From: Ignavibacteriales bacterium
GTDB taxonomy: Bacteria > Bacteroidota > Ignavibacteria > T3Sed10-11
DNA length: 64,000 nucleotides
Reading direction: 5' to 3'
NCBI GenBank assembly: GCA_003568415.1
Contig: PWXV01000336.1
Span: 1-64,000, forward strand
A model generated the notes under the pieces. The model was not told the DNA's origin. It did not search any database and saw only the letters and a list, made by a program, of their open reading frames with translations. The translations under genes and the position numbers were made by a program. Below, piece by piece: positions 60,469-64,000 of this stretch (its first letter is position 1; the number at the start of each line of letters is the position of its first letter).

Positions 60469-62187
60469 ATGCTTAGTTTGTTCAGGATAATTATAATTGT
60501 TGTATTGTTACTTTTCTCACTGATAGCATTAGCTGAAAAACCAACTATAACATTCCGTACACATCTCACTGAGGAAGCCGCAGAAAAGATGAAGCGTCTG
60601 GGACACGATTTGCCTGTTACGGGAAGAGCATTTGTGATCATTTCCGATCACGATATCAGAGAACCCCGGTTACAAGTACGTGTTACGGGGCCGCAGCTTT
60701 TCGGTAAAAACGTAAGAGCTATTGAACCCTATCAAGCTATTGTTATACAAGATGGTGATGAAAATATAATTGGATATCCGAACAACCAAATAGCTGAACT
60801 CGAAGCCGGCTACTACTATGTTCAAGCATTCCTCACCGTCTATACTACATTCGAACGACAGGACGGACACACCGTTGAATTATTCCACGATACCGGTGCC
60901 GGTGGTCCGCAGCGAATGTTTGCGGCTCCGGGTAATGTATACAGCGACGTACAGCAGTTATACATCGATCCGTCCAAAGATGAAGAATTTGAAATCGCAT
61001 TGAACAACGTCATCCCGCCGCTTCAACCTCTTGAGGAAGGTGACGTGCTGCAACAGGGCAATCCTCCCGACACCGATTGGGTGAAATATGTCAAGATTAA
61101 GAGCGAACTTCTCACCAAGTTCTGGGGGAGTCCGATGTACATCGGTGCAAATGTATTGCTTCCCAAAGGATATGTTGAAAATCCCGGTAAAACATATCCG
61201 GTGATTTATCATATGGGACATTTCCCCGGTGATCGTGCACCACTTGGTTTCCGTGAAGAGTATGAGGGAAGCGGGAGAGCGAAAGGTTTTTATGATTTCT
61301 GGATTTCCGGCGATGCGCCGCCGTTCATCGCTGTGTCTATCCGCGATGCGAATCCGTATTTCGGAACATCGTATTCGGTTAACTCAGAAAACGTCGGACC
61401 CTCTGGTGATGTTATAACGGAGGAACTTATCCCTTACCTTGAAGATAACTTCCGCATGATCGGAAAACCGGAAGGACGTTTTCTGACCGGCGGTTCCACC
61501 GGCGGATGGGAAGCTCTTGCATTGCAGGTCTGGTATCCCGATTTCTTCGGCGGTACGTGGTCGTGGTGTCCCGATCCGGTGGATTTCAACCATTATCAAC
61601 TGCTGAATATTTATGAGGATGATAATGCATATTATAATGAGAACAACTGGATAAAAACCGAACGCCCGAGTAACCGGAGCATTGACGGAAATGTAAATTA
61701 TACCGTGAAACAGGAAATGAGATGGGAACGGGCGCTCGGGACAAAAAGCCGTTCGGGAAGACAATGGGCAATATGGGAGGCGGCTTACAGTCCGGTAGGC
61801 GATGACGGATACCCGCAGCCGATTTGGGATCCGGTAACAGGTGATATCGATTCAACTGTTGCTGAACACTGGCGTGAACAGTATGATATTCATCAGTATC
61901 TCAAAAACAACTGGGAGGTAGTCGGTGAGCATTTACAGGGGAAACTCCATATAGCGATCGGTGATATGGATAATTATTATCTTGAGCTGGCGGTGTATCT
62001 TCTTGAAGAATTTTTAGAAGAGACAGATAATCCGGCGGCCGATGCCGTTATTCAGTATGGAAGAAGGCAGACTCATTGCTGGATCGGCGAGAGTCCGGAC
62101 CGTCCCGGTGAAGAACTCACCTATGCGGAATTTATAACATTGGTGGGGGAATATTTCGATGCTCAAACGACGGAAGATGTAAGATAA
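60469..62187 (+). CDS. Secreted esterase-like alpha/beta hydrolase
   Basis: 572 residues with signal peptide (FRIIIIVVLLLFSLIALAEK) and AGGTGGAG before the ATG. The N-terminal 200 residues are beta-rich. The hydrolase part has the oxyanion strand YPVIYHMGHFPGDRAPLGF, VITEELIPYLEDNFRMIGKP and nucleophile Ser in FLTGGSTGGWEALALQVWYP, a G-x-S-x-G elbow typical of esterase-D/feruloyl-esterase-like proteins. A region rich in Trp and Asn follows (WSWCPDPVDFNHYQLLNIYE), with a probable terminal His near RRQTHCWIGE. Substrate unknown. Its start is 71 bases after a palindromic repeat. Confidence 0.8.
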   Translation: MLSLFRIIIIVVLLLFSLIALAEKPTITFRTHLTEEAAEKMKRLGHDLPVTGRAFVIISDHDIREPRLQVRVTGPQLFGKNVRAIEPYQAIVIQDGDENIIGYPNNQIAELEAGYYYVQAFLTVYTTFERQDGHTVELFHDTGAGGPQRMFAAPGNVYSDVQQLYIDPSKDEEFEIALNNVIPPLQPLEEGDVLQQGNPPDTDWVKYVKIKSELLTKFWGSPMYIGANVLLPKGYVENPGKTYPVIYHMGHFPGDRAPLGFREEYEGSGRAKGFYDFWISGDAPPFIAVSIRDANPYFGTSYSVNSENVGPSGDVITEELIPYLEDNFRMIGKPEGRFLTGGSTGGWEALALQVWYPDFFGGTWSWCPDPVDFNHYQLLNIYEDDNAYYNENNWIKTERPSNRSIDGNVNYTVKQEMRWERALGTKSRSGRQWAIWEAAYSPVGDDGYPQPIWDPVTGDIDSTVAEHWREQYDIHQYLKNNWEVVGEHLQGKLHIAIGDMDNYYLELAVYLLEEFLEETDNPAADAVIQYGRRQTHCWIGESPDRPGEELTYAEFITLVGEYFDAQTTEDVR

Positions 62188-62207
62188 ATAAGTCGGGGTT
62201 AGTATCT

Positions 62208-62972
62208 ATGAATAAGCGGTCAAAGTCGACAAAAGGAAATATACAATACCAAAAATGGGAAACCCTCGGCTGGATGCAGATGCTTTTCTTTCTTATCGGC
62301 AAACCGGTCAAGGTGAAGGAGAGTATTATTCATACGACTCCCACCCTTACGTATACGCTCATCGGTACGATTGCCTTCATCAGCATACTTGCATGGTATA
62401 CGGAGTTGAGTTCGTTTCTTGTAGGTACCCTTGCTTTCCAACCTGACGCGACGGGATGGAACTGGTTTATCGGACTGTTCGGTTGTGCTTTCTTACACGG
62501 AAGCTGGATGCATTTGATTGGAAATTTATATTTCCTGTATCTCTTCGGCAGGAATGTTGAGTGCCGGTTTGGTCGCCGGCGTATGATATGGTTGTTTTTC
62601 ATCTCGACCGCACTTGGTTCGTATGTTCACGGACTCCTCTCCGATGTTGGACTCATCGGTGCAAGCGGCGGTGTATTCGGCATCCTTGCCTTTTACGCGT
62701 TACTCTTTCCCAAATCCCGGATTATGTGGCTTCCGTTGATTGGTTTCTTTTTGCGATTCTTTGCACTGTATTATGAGAAGGCATCGGGAAGGCAATTCCT
62801 GCGAAAAGGTATGTCCGTAAGAGTATTTCTTGTCATCTATTTGGTTTTTCAGGTATTTCTTCTCTATGAGCAGCTTTTTGCCGAAGGGAATATATCGGCA
62901 TTAGGCCACCTGGGAGGTGGATTTGCGGGAGTGGTTATTTACTTCACATGGAAAAAGGGGTGGATTCCGTAA
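62208..62972 (+). CDS. Rhomboid-family intramembrane serine protease
   Basis: 254 residues with six or seven hydrophobic helices. Catalytic Ser153 in LIGASGGVFGILAFYALLFP and His234 in ISALGHLGGGFAGVVIYF, plus the oxyanion HxxxN pair (His102, Asn106) in FLHGSWMHLIGNLYFLYLFG. The Ser-His dyad is complete. Helix L1 contains WFIGLFGCAFLHGSW. It cleaves single-span membrane proteins within the bilayer; the substrate is unknown. The N-terminus is a soluble extension of about 40 residues. It converges with the gene at 62974, with one base between stops. Confidence 0.92.
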   Translation: MNKRSKSTKGNIQYQKWETLGWMQMLFFLIGKPVKVKESIIHTTPTLTYTLIGTIAFISILAWYTELSSFLVGTLAFQPDATGWNWFIGLFGCAFLHGSWMHLIGNLYFLYLFGRNVECRFGRRRMIWLFFISTALGSYVHGLLSDVGLIGASGGVFGILAFYALLFPKSRIMWLPLIGFFLRFFALYYEKASGRQFLRKGMSVRVFLVIYLVFQVFLLYEQLFAEGNISALGHLGGGFAGVVIYFTWKKGWIP

Positions 62973-62973
62973 A

Positions 62974-63360
62974 TCAGGTATCCGTTTTGCCTGACGCTAC
63001 CGGTTTCAGTCCGTGCAATATTTTCTCTATCAAATTATGTGGCAACTCTGAGGGAATCAGGCGTTCAGTTATTTTCTTGGGAATTGAACACGTTGTTATC
63101 AGATCGCTGTCGATAACAATCGCGAAGAAATTTTGTTCAGCTTCAAGAATATAATTATCAGGATTATACAATAAGGTACAATTCGTTTTATAAGCCCATT
63201 GTTTTAATAGCCGGTACAATTTCTCATTTCTGGTATAAACAATCAAAATAGCTTCATTCGCCGGGATATTATCTCCATTATCCGGCATTGTCGCTGTATC
63301 TCTCCCCTCGAATAATATTGAACCAGTTAGTTTTGTACTCCACTTATTTTCGAGAGACAT
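62974..63360 (-). CDS. Hypothetical protein with receiver-like core
   Basis: 128 residues from ATG 63360, with GGAG upstream; a longer start at 63423 is less likely. The core ILIVYTRNEKLYRLLKQWAY, then TLLYNPDN and FFAIVIDSDLI, resembles the first strands of a response-regulator receiver (strand-helix-strand-strand). The acidic cluster after the first strand is missing, so phosphorylation is doubtful. The C-terminal part is basic and helical. The receiver resemblance is an inference from pattern alone. Confidence 0.6.
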   Translation of the reverse strand: MSLENKWSTKLTGSILFEGRDTATMPDNGDNIPANEAILIVYTRNEKLYRLLKQWAYKTNCTLLYNPDNYILEAEQNFFAIVIDSDLITTCSIPKKITERLIPSELPHNLIEKILHGLKPVASGKTDT

Positions 63361-63644
63361 AGCCTGTTCTCCGGTTGGTAGTCGTTGGTATTGGTGAACG
63401 TGCTTTAAGTCACATTTCAACACTGATAATATACTATTTACAGACGTAAATACAGTGAGCTATGTCACAAATGGTCGATAACGGTGTGTAATCCGGTTAG
63501 TCGCTTACTCCTGTGTTACCTATACCTGAAATTATTTGCCGGAATGTTTATTTTTCTGTGTTTTATGCAGGTTTTTCATATCCTTAGCTCATAGTAAAAT
63601 TTTTTTCCCCGATCTATTACTTTTAAAAAACTACATATTATATT

Positions 63645-63680
63645 AACGCTCATAACGCTCATAACGTCTAAAACGCTCGA
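63645..63680. repeat. 9-bp tandem periodic array (4 units)
   Basis: AACGCTCAT, AACGCTCAT, AACGTCTAA, AACGCTCGA: four consecutive 9-bp units beginning AACG. It lies upstream of the promoter of the lipoprotein gene. The near-helical phasing fits repeated protein-binding sites. It resembles in plan the 10-bp array at 971-1068. Confidence 0.7.
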
Positions 63681-63719
63681 AAGGTCTTGTGAGTTAATAG
63701 AATTCAAAACAGGCGGTAT

Positions 63720-63748
63720 TTGCAGCCCTGACCACAGTGATATATAAC
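63720..63748 (+). promoter_or_regulatory. Promoter for the terminal lipoprotein gene
   Basis: TTGCAG (63720-63725), 17-base spacer, TATAAC (63743-63748). Predicted start near 63755, with a leader of about 77 bases including the 6-bp hairpin and AGGAG. Confidence 0.4.
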
Positions 63749-63831
63749 TGGATTACGAAATAAGCAGCTTCACTAATAAATACCGCATGATGCGGTTAAT
63801 TTCAATCTATAATTAACAAAAGGAGTTAATT

Positions 63832-64000
63832 ATGTTTACAAACAAGATGTTTTTCGGATTAATCGGCATAGTACTGTTGTTCGGACTGTTTGCCGGTTGT
63901 GACAGCGATAATGCAATTACCGGTCCCGCCGATACAAGAATGGCGGAAATGGCTCGCGGTGCAGGGAATTCAAGTGCCCCGGCTCCGGGTGATGCATCCA
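63832..64000 (+). CDS. Lipoprotein, N-terminal fragment (3' end outside window)
   Basis: 56 residues visible. Signal peptide with lipobox FGLFAGC (Cys23), then an Asp/Gly/Pro/Ala-rich mature start (DSDNAITGPADTR, GAGNSSAPAPGDAS). AGGAG lies six bases before the ATG. The reading frame is open to the window end. No domain is visible, so function is unknown. The preceding long leader with tandem repeats and a hairpin suggests regulated expression. Confidence 0.75.
   Translation, partial: MFTNKMFFGLIGIVLLFGLFAGCDSDNAITGPADTRMAEMARGAGNSSAPAPGDAS

Larger units (their letters stand above)
63361..63831. other. Long intergenic region before the terminal lipoprotein gene
   Basis: About 470 bases with no credible gene. 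It holds a 9-bp periodic array (63645-63680), a likely promoter (63720-63748), a small hairpin ACCGCA/TGCGGT (63782-63796) in the leader, and AGGAG before the ATG at 63832. Nothing else recognisable was seen. Confidence 0.7.

Overview
The window is compact bacterial DNA (about 59 protein genes; no rRNA, tRNA or CRISPR seen) from a member of the Fibrobacterota-Chlorobiota-Bacteroidota assemblage. Marker genes are a FecI/FecR/TonB-receptor locus, an LptD-type outer-membrane assembly protein, a GWxTD-domain protein, and a CotH-family protein ending in a type IX secretion (Por) sorting domain. Clear AGGAGG-like ribosome sites and TTGNNN-17-TATNNT promoters argue against classical Bacteroidia, which use TAnnTTTG promoters and weak ribosome sites; a deep Ignavibacteria-like lineage is my inference. 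Pyruvate:ferredoxin oxidoreductase and a phosphotransbutyrylase/butyrate kinase pair point to an anaerobic or facultative fermentative life.

Layout: 1-0.95 kb holds a toxin-antitoxin islet. 1.1-8.2 kb (minus strand) holds ptb-buk, a DksA-like protein, a DHOD-like flavoprotein and PFOR. 8.4-14.9 kb holds ddl, an FtsB/DivIC-like gene, rarA, a ROK kinase and lptD. 14.9-23.5 kb holds an ECF sigma factor, a FecR anti-sigma factor, a TonB-dependent transducer, an 875-residue cytoplasmic repeat protein, and a TonB-like protein whose cytoplasmic N-terminus carries the same repeats; this is the most unusual system in the window. 23.5-29.9 kb holds rpmE, a GlmU-like nucleotidyltransferase, rsmB, a threonine dehydrogenase/kbl pair and mrp. 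29.9-36.4 kb (minus strand) holds ftsE, pdxA, a GWxTD gene, thiD and a three-gene beta-oxidation-type operon. 36.5-41.0 kb holds pdxB, a secreted MetX-like hydrolase and a DPP4-like peptidase.

41.2-48.7 kb is a run of mostly small single-domain genes (Ada, ABM monooxygenase, EamA, PEP-mutase family, VOC, DoxX, ACT, SRPBCC, two DinB, LOG). 48.8-63 kb is dominated by exported proteins: CotH/T9SS, M55 D-aminopeptidase, class-C serine hydrolase lipoprotein, amidohydrolase lipoprotein, a Tat-signal alanine racemase with altered pocket residues, an S9 peptidase, an esterase and a rhomboid protease. The last bases start a small lipoprotein gene.

Several intergenic regions hold short palindromes and 9- or 10-bp periodic repeats, and a few genes (ftsB-like, alr, cotH) appear to be transcribed as leaderless mRNAs.
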